In this document: positions 43,231-52,739 of the stretch, piece by piece | Numbering within the stretch: position 1 is the stretch's first letter | How the letters are laid out: every line of letters begins with the position of its first letter | From: Chitinilyticum litopenaei DSM 21440 | GTDB lineage: Bacteria > Pseudomonadota > Gammaproteobacteria > Burkholderiales > Chitinibacteraceae | Reading direction: 5' to 3' | DNA length: 64,000 nucleotides | NCBI RefSeq assembly: GCF_000428145.1 | Contig: NZ_ATZJ01000011.1 | Location: 1 to 64,000, forward strand | Position numbers and translations under genes: made by a program | Notes under the pieces: generated by a model | Told to the model about the DNA's origin: nothing | What the model saw: the letters and a program-made list of their open reading frames with translations, nothing else | Database searches by the model: none

Positions 43231-43264
43231 GCAAGGGCGAACCTCGGTTCGCCCTTGTTCTTTT
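43231..43264 (+). terminator. Intrinsic terminator after the PTS gene
   Basis: Stem gcaagggcgaac / gttcgcccttg(t) with a short loop, followed by ttctttt. Confidence 0.8.
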
Positions 43265-43369
43265 CGGGTCAGCCACAACGCCTCCGGCCCTGGCACCAGC
43301 CGTCAGACGGGCAGCCTGCCGCCTTTTTCGCTACAATCTCGCCTTTGTTTTCCACGAATCTTCGCGATC

Positions 43370-45082
43370 ATGAGCACAGAGGCGTCCACCGCAAGCCCGG
43401 CAGCCACGCCGGCCGTCAACCACTTCATCCGCACGATCATCGACAACGATCTGGCCAGTGGCAAGCACGCCGCCATCCAGACCCGTTTTCCGCCCGAGCC
43501 CAATGGTTATCTCCACGTTGGCCACGCCAAAGCCATCTGCCTGAATTTCGGCCTCGCCCAGGATTATCAGGGCCAGTGCAATCTGCGCATGGACGACACC
43601 AATCCGGAGAAGGAAGAAGACGAATACGTCAAGGCCATCCAGGATGATGTGAGCTGGCTGGGCTTCAACTGGGCCGGCGAGGTGCGCTATGCCTCGGATT
43701 ATTTCCAGCAGCTCTACGACTACGCCGAAGAGCTGATCAAGGCCGGCAAGGCGTTTGTGTGCGAACTCAATGCCGAAGAAATGCGCGTGCACCGCGGTGA
43801 TTTCACCACGCCGGGCAAGAACAGCCCCTACCGCGAGCGCGGCATCGAGGAAAACCTCGACCTGTTCCGCCGCATGAAGGCCGGCGAATTCCCGGATGGC
43901 AGCAAGACGCTGCGTCTGAAGATCGACATGGCCTCGCCGAACCTGAACTTGCGTGATCCGGTGATCTACCGCATCCGCCGCGCGCATCACCACCGCACCG
44001 GTGACGCGTGGTGCATCTACCCGATGTACGACTACACGCATTGCATTTCGGATGCCATCGAAGGCATCACGCACAGCCTGTGCACGCTGGAATTCGAAGC
44101 GCACCGCCCGCTGTATGACTGGGTACTCGACAATATCTCCATCGGCTGCCACCCGCAGCAGATCGAGTTTTCGCGCCTTGAGCTGCTCTCGTCCATCACC
44201 TCGAAGCGCAAGCTCAACCAGCTGGTGACCGAAGGCCTGGTCAGTGGCTGGGACGATCCGCGCATGCCGACCATTTCGGGCATGCGCCGCCGTGGTTATT
44301 CGCCGGAAGGCATTCGCCTGTTTGCGCAGCGTTGCGGCATTTCCAAGTCGGAGAACATCATCGAGTTTTCCGTGCTCGAAGGCGCGGTGCGCGAAGAGCT
44401 GGAAGCCAGCAGCCCGCGCGTGATGGCGGTGCTGAACCCGATCAAGGTGACGCTGACCAACTTCGAGCCGGGCGTGACCGGCTCGCGCAGTGCGCCATTC
44501 CACCCGCACCATCCGGAATTCGGCGAGCGCGAGGTGCCGCTGGCGCGCGAAATCTGGATCGAGCGCGATGACTTTGCCGAGGCCCCCCCCAAGGGCTGGC
44601 AGCGTCTGTTCCCCGGCGGTGAAGTGCGCCTGCGCTACTCCTACGTCATCAGGTGCGACGAAGTGATCAAGGATGCAGCCGGCAACGTCGTCGAGCTGAA
44701 GTGCTCGCTCGACCCGGACACGCTGGGGCAGAACCCGGTCGGCCGCAAGGTCAAGGGCGTGATTCACTGGGTATCCGCCGAGCATGCGGTCGAAGCCGAA
44801 GTGCGCCTCTATGACCGCCTGTTTACCGAGGATCGCCCGGACGCCATCCGTGGCGAAGATGGCCAGTATCTGGATTTCAAGCAGTTCATCAACCCGGCCT
44901 CGCTGACCGTCGTGACCGGTTACATCGAGCCGGCGGTGAAATCGCTGGCGCCGGAGTCGCGCTGTCAGTTCGAGCGTCTTGGCTATTTCGTGACCGACCG
45001 TCATGACCATGTCGCCGGCGGGAAAATCGTCTTCAACCGTACCGTGACGCTCAAGGATTCCTGGGCGAAGGAGAGCAAATGA
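43370..45082 (+). CDS. glnS: Glutaminyl-tRNA synthetase
   Basis: 570 residues, class I. HIGH motif as PPEPNGYLHVGHAKAI (about residue 42), KMSKS-type loop as SSITSKRKLNQL, and the GlnRS anticodon-binding beta-barrels in the C-terminal third. It charges tRNA-Gln. It overlaps the next small gene by four bases. Confidence 0.97.
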   Translation: MSTEASTASPAATPAVNHFIRTIIDNDLASGKHAAIQTRFPPEPNGYLHVGHAKAICLNFGLAQDYQGQCNLRMDDTNPEKEEDEYVKAIQDDVSWLGFNWAGEVRYASDYFQQLYDYAEELIKAGKAFVCELNAEEMRVHRGDFTTPGKNSPYRERGIEENLDLFRRMKAGEFPDGSKTLRLKIDMASPNLNLRDPVIYRIRRAHHHRTGDAWCIYPMYDYTHCISDAIEGITHSLCTLEFEAHRPLYDWVLDNISIGCHPQQIEFSRLELLSSITSKRKLNQLVTEGLVSGWDDPRMPTISGMRRRGYSPEGIRLFAQRCGISKSENIIEFSVLEGAVREELEASSPRVMAVLNPIKVTLTNFEPGVTGSRSAPFHPHHPEFGEREVPLAREIWIERDDFAEAPPKGWQRLFPGGEVRLRYSYVIRCDEVIKDAAGNVVELKCSLDPDTLGQNPVGRKVKGVIHWVSAEHAVEAEVRLYDRLFTEDRPDAIRGEDGQYLDFKQFINPASLTVVTGYIEPAVKSLAPESRCQFERLGYFVTDRHDHVAGGKIVFNRTVTLKDSWAKESK

Positions 45083-45495
45083 AGCATGCCGCATCCCTGA
45101 TGGCCCTGTTGCTGGGCCTGCTGGCGCCCGCCTGGGCGGCTGACGAGGTGGCCTCGGCGCCGGCTGCCGCTGCGCCCGCCCGGCCGATTTTCATCGGCCA
45201 GCCCGGTGATGCGCCGGTGCAGGTGGCCTTCGCCTGGCTGGCCGACCGCGTGGCCGACGAGCATGGCCTGTTCGAGTACCAGAAGCTCGACATTCGCCAG
45301 GGCGGCAAGGGCGAAGTGGTCAGCAGCGTTGATCTGGCGCTGGTGATGGACGGGCTGCTCGATGACGCGGTGAAAAGCCAGCGCTACCAGCTGAAGCTCA
45401 GTTTTGTCGACAACCGCTGGCAGATCGACGCCGCCCGCCAGGACTGGACCTGCCGCCGTGGCGGCAAAGCGTGGACGCAGCGCCCGTGCAAATAG
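45079..45495 (+). CDS. Secreted protein downstream of glnS, unknown (138 aa)
   Basis: Signal peptide MKHAASLMALLLGLLAPAWA with cleavage after AWA, then an Ala/Pro linker and a compact domain of about 100 residues ending CRRGGKAWTQRPCK, where two Cys may pair. ATGA overlap with glnS indicates translational coupling. No family recognised. Confidence 0.75.
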   Translation: MKHAASLMALLLGLLAPAWAADEVASAPAAAAPARPIFIGQPGDAPVQVAFAWLADRVADEHGLFEYQKLDIRQGGKGEVVSSVDLALVMDGLLDDAVKSQRYQLKLSFVDNRWQIDAARQDWTCRRGGKAWTQRPCK

Positions 45496-45752
45496 GGGTA
45501 TTGCTCTGTAGCCTAATTTGAATAAGGGCTGCAGCGATATACCTTGTTTATTGGCGGCTGGTGCCTATTTGGTGGCGCAGGGGAGCGGTTGGTTCTTTCT
45601 GACGTCGCCGGCCTTGCGCCAGGCTGCCTGTCCGATGACCGGATTGCTGCGCTGCCGCTGCTGTTCCAGCCTGGCGAGGCGTGGCATTCATGTCGACGCC
45701 TGCCCGCCAGCGCGTCTGCCGAGCCGCCTGTTCATCTCGTACCGGAGTTGTC

Positions 45753-47459
45753 ATGAGCACTGATGATCGACTTGCCCAGACCACGCCATTGCGCGAGCTG
45801 CTGCCGCATTTTTGGCAGCTGGCGCGGCCTTTCTGGCAATCGCAGGAAAAACTCAAGGCCTGGGGGCTGCTTGTGCTGGTGATCGGGCTGTCCTTGCTGA
45901 TGGTCTATCTCAGCGTGCAGATCAACGCCGTCTACCAGACCCTCTACGATGCCATCCAGCAGTACGACAGCAAGGCCTTCTGGCAGTCGATCTTCAAGTT
46001 TTCCTGGATCGCCATGCTGCACATCGCGGTGGCGGTGTATGCGATCTATTTCCAGCAGATGCTGGAAATCAAGTGGCGGCGCTGGCTGACGGGCGAGCTG
46101 ACAGCCCGCTGGCTGCAGAACCAGCATTTCTACCGCATCCAGCTCACCGACCCGAGCACCGATAACCCCGACCAGCGGATTGCCGAAGACTGCGGGCAGT
46201 TTGTCAATCTGACACTCGGCCTGACACTCGGTCTGCTGCGTGCCACGGTGACCTTTGTGTCCTTCGTGACCATCCTGTGGGGGCTGTCTGGTCCGCTGGT
46301 ATTCGACTGGCTGGGCGAGAGCTGGCGCATCCCCGGTTACATGGTCTGGGCGGCAATTCTCTATGCGCTGCTCGGTTCGGCGCTGACGGTGCTCATCGGC
46401 CGGCGCCTGGTACGCCTCAACTTCATCCAGCAGCGCCGCGAGGCGGATTTCCGTTTTGCGCTGGTGCGCATCCGCGAGAATGCCGAATCGATTGCGCTGT
46501 ATCGCGGTGGCGAACAGGAAGACTTGCGCCTTGGGCAATTGTTCGGGCTGGTGGTCGGCAATTACTGGAACATCATGCGCTATGAAAAGCGCGTGAATGC
46601 CTTTACCAATTTCTGGGGGCAGCTGGCGATCATCTTCCCGCTGGTGGTGGCTGCGCCTCGCTACTTTGCCAAGGCGATCACGCTGGGCAATCTGATGCAG
46701 ATTCTCTCGGCGTTCGGCAAGGTTTACGATTCGCTGGAGTTTTTCATCAACAGCTTCAAGACGCTGGCCACCTGGAAGGCAGTAATCGATCGTCTGGCCA
46801 CCTTCAATCGCAGTCTGATCGCGGCAGAGCGTTTGCAGGTGCCCCAGCCCCAGGCTTCTGCCAGTGGCGTTGATCTGGCGGCAGTGGCGGTCAGCAGGCC
46901 TGACGGCCAGCTTCTGCAGCGTGATCTAGGCCTGCAGCTGGCCCCGGGCGAGCGCCTGCTGGTGCAGGGGCCATCGGGCAGCGGCAAGAGCACCCTGTTG
47001 CGCGCGCTGGCTGGCATCTGGCCCTATGTGACTGGCCGCATTGCCTACCGGCAGGATGGCGGCGTACTTTTCCTGTCGCAAAAACCCTATCTGCCGCTGG
47101 GCACGCTGCGCAGCGTGCTCTGTTATCCGCGGCAAGCCAGCGCGAGCAACGAAGACTTGCAGGATTTGCTCGCCGCAGTGGGCCTGGAGCATCTGCGTGG
47201 CCGGCTTGACGACGAGGACAACTGGTCACACATCCTCAGCGGCGGTGAACAGCAGCGCATCGCGATCATTCGTGCGCTCTTGCACAAGCCGGCTCTGCTG
47301 GTGCTGGACGAAGCCACCAGCGCCATTGACGAAGCCGCCGAGCGCCGCCTGTATGCCCTGCTGATCGAGCGCCTGCCCGACAGCATCCTGATCAGCGTTG
47401 GTCACCGCAGCACGCTGAAAGAGCACCACACCCGCTTTCTGGACCTGCAGCCAGCCTGA
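45753..47459 (+). CDS. ABC transporter, fused permease/ATPase, SbmA/YddA-like (568 aa)
   Basis: The N-terminal half is a six-helix membrane domain of the SbmA/BacA-like type (LSVQINAVYQTLYDAIQQYD, WRRWLTGELTARWLQNQHFYR). The C-terminal ATPase has Walker A QGPSGSGKSTLLRALAG, signature LSGGEQQRIAI and Walker B ALLVLDEATSAID. Likely a homodimer in the inner membrane; relatives (YddA, Rv1819c, BclA) move peptides or cobalamin. The start is ATG 45753 after CCGGAG. Substrate unknown. Confidence 0.88.
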   Translation: MSTDDRLAQTTPLRELLPHFWQLARPFWQSQEKLKAWGLLVLVIGLSLLMVYLSVQINAVYQTLYDAIQQYDSKAFWQSIFKFSWIAMLHIAVAVYAIYFQQMLEIKWRRWLTGELTARWLQNQHFYRIQLTDPSTDNPDQRIAEDCGQFVNLTLGLTLGLLRATVTFVSFVTILWGLSGPLVFDWLGESWRIPGYMVWAAILYALLGSALTVLIGRRLVRLNFIQQRREADFRFALVRIRENAESIALYRGGEQEDLRLGQLFGLVVGNYWNIMRYEKRVNAFTNFWGQLAIIFPLVVAAPRYFAKAITLGNLMQILSAFGKVYDSLEFFINSFKTLATWKAVIDRLATFNRSLIAAERLQVPQPQASASGVDLAAVAVSRPDGQLLQRDLGLQLAPGERLLVQGPSGSGKSTLLRALAGIWPYVTGRIAYRQDGGVLFLSQKPYLPLGTLRSVLCYPRQASASNEDLQDLLAAVGLEHLRGRLDDEDNWSHILSGGEQQRIAIIRALLHKPALLVLDEATSAIDEAAERRLYALLIERLPDSILISVGHRSTLKEHHTRFLDLQPA

Positions 47460-47490
47460 TGCGCCGGTTTTAGACTGAAGACTCATTCCG

Positions 47491-47514
47491 CCCGGGCCCG
47501 TGCCCGGGTTTTTT
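47491..47514 (+). terminator. Intrinsic terminator before hemE
   Basis: Stem cccgggc / gcccggg with a CCGT loop, then T6. Confidence 0.85.
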
Positions 47515-47532
47515 CCCGACAAGAAGATTGCC

Positions 47533-48585
47533 ATGCTGAAAAACGATACCTTCCTGCGCGCACTGCTGCGCCAGCCCGTTGACTACACCCCGATCTGGCT
47601 GATGCGCCAGGCCGGCCGCTATCTGCCGGAATACTGCGCGACGCGCAAGGTGGCCGGCTCCTTCCTGCAGCTGTGCAAGTCGAAGGAGCTGGCAACGGAA
47701 GTCACGCTGCAGCCGCTGGAGCGCTTCCCGCTGGATGCCGCCATCCTGTTTTCCGACATTCTCACCGTGCCGGATGCCATGGGGCTGGGCCTGTATTTTG
47801 CCGAGGGCGAGGGCCCGAAATTCGAGCGTCCGCTGCGTGACGAAGCCGCCATCAAGGCGCTGGCCGTGCCGGACATGCGCGAGCTGCAGTATGTGTTTGA
47901 CGCCGTTTCCAGCATCCGCCGCGCGCTCGATAATCGCGTCCCGCTGATCGGTTTTTCTGGCAGCCCGTTTACGCTGGCCTGTTACATGATCGAAGGCGGT
48001 GGCTCGGATGACTTCCGCCGCGTCAAGACCATGATGTATGACCGCCCGGAGCTGCTACACCATATTCTGGAAATCAACGCGCTGACCGTCATCGACTACC
48101 TCAATGCGCAGATCGACGCCGGTGCGCAGGCCGTGCAGATTTTCGATACCTGGGGCGGGGCGCTGGCCTATGGCAAGTACCAGGAATTCTCGCTGGCCTA
48201 CATGGCGAAAATCGTGGCCGGGCTCAAACGCGAGAAGGATGGCCAGCGTATCCCCGTGATTCTGTTTACGAAAGGCGGCGGCCAGTGGCTGGAAGAACTG
48301 GCCGCGACCGGCTGCGATGCACTGGGGCTGGACTGGACGGTGAACCTCGCTGAAGCGCGCCGTCGCGTCGGCGACAAGGTCGCGCTGCAGGGCAATTTCG
48401 ACCCCAATGCGCTGTTCGCCCAGCCGGCGGCCATCGAGCAGGAGGTGAAACGCCTGCTGGCCGACTACGGAAACGGCAGCGGTCATGTGTTCAATCTCGG
48501 GCATGGCATTTCGCAGTTCACCAACCCGGAACATGTCGCCGCGCTGGTGCAGGCCGTACACAGCCACTCCAGAGCTTACAAATAA
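47533..48585 (+). CDS. hemE: Uroporphyrinogen decarboxylase
   Basis: 350 residues, full length. Signature 1 PIWLMRQAGRYLPEYCATR and signature 2 GFSGSPFTLACYMIEGGGS are intact, with the C-terminal FNLGHGISQFTNPEHV. It makes coproporphyrinogen III in heme synthesis. The start is ATG 47533. Followed by a 329-base AT-rich gap with DnaA boxes. Confidence 0.96.
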   Translation: MLKNDTFLRALLRQPVDYTPIWLMRQAGRYLPEYCATRKVAGSFLQLCKSKELATEVTLQPLERFPLDAAILFSDILTVPDAMGLGLYFAEGEGPKFERPLRDEAAIKALAVPDMRELQYVFDAVSSIRRALDNRVPLIGFSGSPFTLACYMIEGGGSDDFRRVKTMMYDRPELLHHILEINALTVIDYLNAQIDAGAQAVQIFDTWGGALAYGKYQEFSLAYMAKIVAGLKREKDGQRIPVILFTKGGGQWLEELAATGCDALGLDWTVNLAEARRRVGDKVALQGNFDPNALFAQPAAIEQEVKRLLADYGNGSGHVFNLGHGISQFTNPEHVAALVQAVHSHSRAYK

Positions 48586-48914
48586 TGCATTTTTGCGTAA
48601 TGCCACGAATTTTCAATAGCTTGCCACCGGAATATGAAGTAGCACGGCAGTAACCCGCAGCAAGTTATGCACAAAGGCAGTGCGTCAGGAAAATGCTTGT
48701 CAAGAGGGTGTGGCGATTTTTTTCAAAGACGTTGCAAATTTGCAAGTTGTTGATTTTCAATGGTTTTATTTTTGGTTCATTTTTTGGGCAATCTAGCCCG
48801 GAGCTTGATCCTGCTGGCTTTGGGGCGGTTTTGCGCAGTTTGTTCACAAAGTTATCCACAGAAACTGTGAATAAGCCCGGCAGCAGGCGTGGCCTGGGGT
48901 GAAGTGAAAGAAAC
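48586..48914 (+). other. AT-rich intergenic region with a DnaA-box cluster (hemE-priA)
   Basis: Three perfect TTATNCACA boxes are seen: TTATGCACA (48665-48673), TTATCCACA (48852-48860) and, inverted, TGTGAATAA (48866-48874). TTGTTCACA (48840-48848) has one mismatch. Between the outer boxes lies an AT-rich stretch (48710-48790) with T-runs. It may be a secondary DnaA-binding locus, a DnaA-controlled priA promoter, or an origin-like site. Confidence 0.65.
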
Positions 48915-51086
48915 ATGACAGATAGCTTCGTCCAGGTCGCGCTGGATGTGCCCTTGCACCGCGAATTTGCCTACCGGCTGAGCACCGGGAGCGTGCGCCC
49001 CGGCGAGCGCGTACTGGTGCCGTTCGGTCCGCGCCGGCTGTCGGGCATCGTGCTGGCGGTGACGGCCGATGCCGGCGATTTTGCCGGCAAGGTGCGCGAC
49101 GTGCTTGCGGTGCCCGGCGACATGCCGGCGCTGCCGGCGGAAGTGCTGGCACTGTGCCGTTTTGTTGCCGACTACTACCATCATCCGCTGGGCGAGGTGC
49201 TGGCGGCGGCCATTCCGGTGGTGTTTCGCGGAACGGCGGCCTTTGTGGCGCCCGAACCGGATTGCCATTTCAGTGCGCCCGATTTGCCGGCCCTGCTCGC
49301 CAGCCTCTCGCCACGGGCGCATGCCCAACGTGCGGTGGCCGAGCTGCTGGCAGGCTCGCCCGGCCAGGCCGAGCTGCGCGCGCGGCATCCGCAGGCGCTG
49401 CGCTGGGTGCGGACCTGGCAGGCGGCCGGGCTGGTCACGGCGAGCCTGACGCCGGTGCCGGCTGCGTCCTTGCTGGTCGGCGCGCAGCCGGAGCTGAACG
49501 ACGAGCAGCAGCAGGCGGTCACGGCGCTGTGCGACGCCCGCGGCTTTGCCGCCTTTCTGCTGTTCGGCATTACTGGCAGCGGCAAGACGGAAGTCTATCT
49601 GCGCGCCATTGCCGCCCAGCTTGCCGCCGGCCGGCAGGTGCTGGTGCTGGTGCCGGAAATCAACCTGACCCCGCAGCTGGAAGGGCGTTTTCGCGCGCGT
49701 TTCCCGGCCACCACGATTGCCAGCCTGCACAGCGGGCTCAGTGACCGCCAGCGCGCGCTCAACTGGCTGGCTGCCGCCAACGGCGAGGCGGGCATCGTGC
49801 TCGGCACACGCCTGTCGGTGTTCACCCCCGTGCCGCAACTCGGGCTGATCATCATCGACGAAGAGCATGATCCGAGTTACAAGCAGCAGGAAGGCGTGCG
49901 TTATTCGGCGCGCGATGTGGCCGTCTACCGGGCGCGCAAGGCGGGGGTGCCCGTGGTGCTCGGCTCTGCGACGCCGAGCCTGGAAACCTGGCAAAACGCC
50001 GTGACTCGGCGATATACCCTGCTGACCCTGCGTCGCCGCGCCATTGCCGGAGCGGGGTTGCCGTCCATACGTCTGCTGCCGGTCAAGAAAATCCGCTCGG
50101 CTGACGGCCTGCATCCGCTGGCGCAGGAGGCCATCCAGCGCGCGCTGTCCGCCGGGCAGCAGGCGCTGATCTTCATCAACCGCCGCGGTTATGCGCCGGT
50201 GCTGGCCTGCACCGAGTGCGGCTGGATGGCCAGCTGCCGGCATTGCGCGGCCCGGCTGGTGCTGCATCTGAATGAAAGGCGCCTGCGCTGCCATCACTGC
50301 GGCTATGAAGAAGCCATCACGCCGGTCTGCCCGGATTGCGGCAATCATGACCTGCAGGCCGTGGGTCATGGCACCCAGCGCCTGGAAGACATTGTCGCCA
50401 GCCAGTTTCCACAGGCGCGCGTGCTGCGCATCGACCGTGACAGCACGCGGCGCAAGGGCGAGCTGGATGCCGCCCTGCAACAGGTGCACGAAGGCGAGGC
50501 GGACATTCTGGTCGGCACGCAGATGCTGGCCAAGGGGCATGATTTCGCCCGCCTGTCCTGCGTGGTCGTGCTCAATGCCGATACCAGCCTCTACAGCATG
50601 GATTTTCGTGCCGAGGAACGGCTCTTCGCACTGCTCACGCAAGTGGCGGGCCGCGCCGGGCGGCACGGGCAGGGGGGCGAGGTGCTGATCCAGACGCTGT
50701 TCGAGGATCACCCTTTCTATGCCCAGCTGCTCGATGGCGACTATGCCCGGCTGGCGCAGCGCCTTCTGGCCGAGCGCCAGCAGTTGCGTCTGCCGCCAGC
50801 GGTGGCCTGGGCGATGCTGCGCGCCGAAGCGCCGCAGGCCGAGCGGGTGGCGGCCTTTCTGGCCGCCGCGCGCGCCTGTTTTCCGCTGCTGCGTGGCCTG
50901 ACCGTGCACGAGCCGGTGGCGGCCAGCATGACCCGCCGGGCCGGGCAGGAGCGCATGCAGGTGCTGATCGCGGCCGACACGCGTGCGGTGCTGCATGCTG
51001 CGCTGCACGCCGCCATGCCGCAGATCGACGCGCTGCCCGCCAGCCAGATCCGCTGGATTCTCGACGTGGACCCGCTGGAAGTGTGA
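48915..51086 (+). CDS. priA: Primosomal protein N' (replication restart helicase PriA)
   Basis: 723 residues. N-terminal DNA-binding domain (VALDVPLHREFAYRL, RVLVPFGPRRLSGIV), helicase Walker A FGITGSGKTEVYLRA, DEEHDPSYKQQE, SATPSLETW, and the zinc-binding cysteine block (CTECGWMASCRHC, CHHCGYEEAITPVCPDC). It reloads the replisome at stalled forks. DnaA boxes lie immediately upstream of the start. Confidence 0.96.
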   Translation: MTDSFVQVALDVPLHREFAYRLSTGSVRPGERVLVPFGPRRLSGIVLAVTADAGDFAGKVRDVLAVPGDMPALPAEVLALCRFVADYYHHPLGEVLAAAIPVVFRGTAAFVAPEPDCHFSAPDLPALLASLSPRAHAQRAVAELLAGSPGQAELRARHPQALRWVRTWQAAGLVTASLTPVPAASLLVGAQPELNDEQQQAVTALCDARGFAAFLLFGITGSGKTEVYLRAIAAQLAAGRQVLVLVPEINLTPQLEGRFRARFPATTIASLHSGLSDRQRALNWLAAANGEAGIVLGTRLSVFTPVPQLGLIIIDEEHDPSYKQQEGVRYSARDVAVYRARKAGVPVVLGSATPSLETWQNAVTRRYTLLTLRRRAIAGAGLPSIRLLPVKKIRSADGLHPLAQEAIQRALSAGQQALIFINRRGYAPVLACTECGWMASCRHCAARLVLHLNERRLRCHHCGYEEAITPVCPDCGNHDLQAVGHGTQRLEDIVASQFPQARVLRIDRDSTRRKGELDAALQQVHEGEADILVGTQMLAKGHDFARLSCVVVLNADTSLYSMDFRAEERLFALLTQVAGRAGRHGQGGEVLIQTLFEDHPFYAQLLDGDYARLAQRLLAERQQLRLPPAVAWAMLRAEAPQAERVAAFLAAARACFPLLRGLTVHEPVAASMTRRAGQERMQVLIAADTRAVLHAALHAAMPQIDALPASQIRWILDVDPLEV

Positions 51087-51179
51087 CCGCTGCGCGCCAG
51101 CCGCCGCGATCCGGCTTGGGCTGCGTGCGGCAAATGCACTATGCTGGCCCTCATCCGCAACCGTGACCGGAGCAGCCTC

Positions 51180-51596
51180 ATGCCGCAATTCCTGACCCCG
51201 TTTGGCCCCATCGACGTCGACCCCGACACCATCATCGAATTTCCGCTGGGCCTGCCCGGTTTTGAAGACAGCAAGCGTTTCAAGCTGCTGCACGAAGACA
51301 AGGCCGACCCGACCGTGCTGTGGCTGCAGTCGCTCGATCAGCCGGAAGTCACCTTCAGCGTGGTCGAAGCCAACCGGCTGGGCCTGGGCTATCAGATCGT
51401 GCTCAATGACGACGAATGCGAGCTGCTGCAGCTGTGTGACGACGACGAAGCCTTGCTGTTGCTGATCCTGGCGCGGGATGAGGCATCGGATTCCGTCAAG
51501 GCGCTGATGCAGACCCCGCTGGTGCTCAACCCGCGCGCGCGCCGCGCCATGCAGAAGGCGCGGCTGAAGGCCAACATCGTGTTCAGCAACGACTGA
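51180..51596 (+). CDS. fliW: Flagellar assembly factor FliW
   Basis: 138 residues of the FliW family: FGPIDVDPDTIIEFPLGLPGFEDSKRF at the N-terminus and NPRARRAMQKARL at the C-terminus. FliW binds CsrA and flagellin and so couples flagellin level to its translation. No csrA or flagellar gene is adjacent. The start is ATG 51180 after GGAGC; ATG 51141 is in frame. Confidence 0.85.
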   Translation: MPQFLTPFGPIDVDPDTIIEFPLGLPGFEDSKRFKLLHEDKADPTVLWLQSLDQPEVTFSVVEANRLGLGYQIVLNDDECELLQLCDDDEALLLLILARDEASDSVKALMQTPLVLNPRARRAMQKARLKANIVFSND

Positions 51597-51635
51597 ATGC
51601 CGCGTGCATCTTGCCGGCAGGCGGCAAGAGTACAG

Positions 51636-51662
51636 GGCCGGCCCAGCCGGCCTTTTGTCTTT
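51636..51662 (+). terminator. Intrinsic terminator after fliW
   Basis: Perfect stem ggccggc / gccggcc with a 3-base loop, then ttttgtcttt. Confidence 0.75.
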
Positions 51663-51770
51663 CCGGGGCCGGGAAAGCGTGGTGTGGCCGGCTGCCTTAC
51701 GGTATTATTGCCGGATTTTGCGCCTCGCCCGTCGGGCGGGCGGGACATGTGCCGTGGAGATGAGCCAGCC

Positions 51771-52739
51771 ATGAAAACCACTTTTCTCGACTTCGAGCAG
51801 CCGATTGCCGAGCTGGAAAACAAGATCGAGGAACTGCGCTTTGTGCAGGACGATTCCGCTGTCGATATTTCGGTGGAAATCTCGCACCTGGAAAAGAAAA
51901 GCCAGGAACTGACCAAGACCATCTACGGCAAGCTGACGCCGTGGCAGATTTCGCAGGTCGCTCGCCATCCGCAGCGCCCCTATACGCTGGATTACATCGC
52001 CGGCATCTTTACCGATTTCGAGGAACTGCACGGCGACCGTGCCTTTGCCGACGATCCGGCCATCGTGGGCGGGCTGGCGCGCTTCAATGGCCAGTCGGTC
52101 ATGGTCATCGGCCACCAGAAGGGCCGCGACACCAAGGAGCGCCAGTACCGCAACTTCGGCATGCCGCGTCCCGAGGGGTACCGCAAGGCGCTGCGCCTGA
52201 TGAAGCTGGCCGAGAAATTCAACCTGCCCATCATCACCTTCATCGACACGCCGGGCGCCTATCCCGGCATCGGCGCCGAAGAGCGCGGGCAATCCGAAGC
52301 CATTGGCCGCAATCTCTTCGAGATGACCAAGCTGCGCGTGCCGGTGATCTGCACGGTGATCGGCGAGGGCGGCTCGGGTGGCGCGCTGGCCATTGCCGTG
52401 GGCGACGTCGTGCAGATGCTGCAATACTCGACCTACTCGGTGATTTCGCCGGAAGGCTGCGCCTCCATCCTCTTCAAGACCGCCGAGCGCGCCCCGGAAG
52501 CGGCCGAAATGCTCGGCATCACCGCCAACCGTCTCAAGGCGCTGAATCTGGTCGACAAGGTGATCAACGAGCCGGTCGGCGGCGCGCACCGCAACCCCGC
52601 GCAAATGATGGCCTCGATGAAAAAATCGATTGCCGACGCCCTGCGCGCCCTGCAGGAAAAGCCGGTCGACGAATTGCTGGCAACCCGCTTTGACCGGCTG
52701 ATGGAGTATGGCAAGTACAAGGAAGAAGCCATCGCCTGA
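51771..52739 (+). CDS. accA: Acetyl-CoA carboxylase carboxyltransferase subunit alpha
   Basis: 322 residues, start MKTTFLDFEQPIAELENKIE (ATG 51771). Crotonase-fold carboxyltransferase motifs: FTDFEELHGDRAFADDPAIVGG, FIDTPGAYPGIGAEERGQSEAI, GEGGSGGALAIAVGD. With AccD it transfers carboxyl from biotin to acetyl-CoA. tilS starts inside its last 32 bases. Confidence 0.96.
   Translation: MKTTFLDFEQPIAELENKIEELRFVQDDSAVDISVEISHLEKKSQELTKTIYGKLTPWQISQVARHPQRPYTLDYIAGIFTDFEELHGDRAFADDPAIVGGLARFNGQSVMVIGHQKGRDTKERQYRNFGMPRPEGYRKALRLMKLAEKFNLPIITFIDTPGAYPGIGAEERGQSEAIGRNLFEMTKLRVPVICTVIGEGGSGGALAIAVGDVVQMLQYSTYSVISPEGCASILFKTAERAPEAAEMLGITANRLKALNLVDKVINEPVGGAHRNPAQMMASMKKSIADALRALQEKPVDELLATRFDRLMEYGKYKEEAIA

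Noticed and set aside
43331..45094. 587-residue minus-strand open frame
   Set aside because: Complete shadow of glnS.
45496..45752. 81-residue frame between the secreted protein and the ABC exporter
   Set aside because: No ribosome binding site, no family resemblance, and it overlaps the exporter start; treated as leader sequence.
48852..51293. 813-residue minus-strand open frame
   Set aside because: Antisense to priA; no domain is recognisable.
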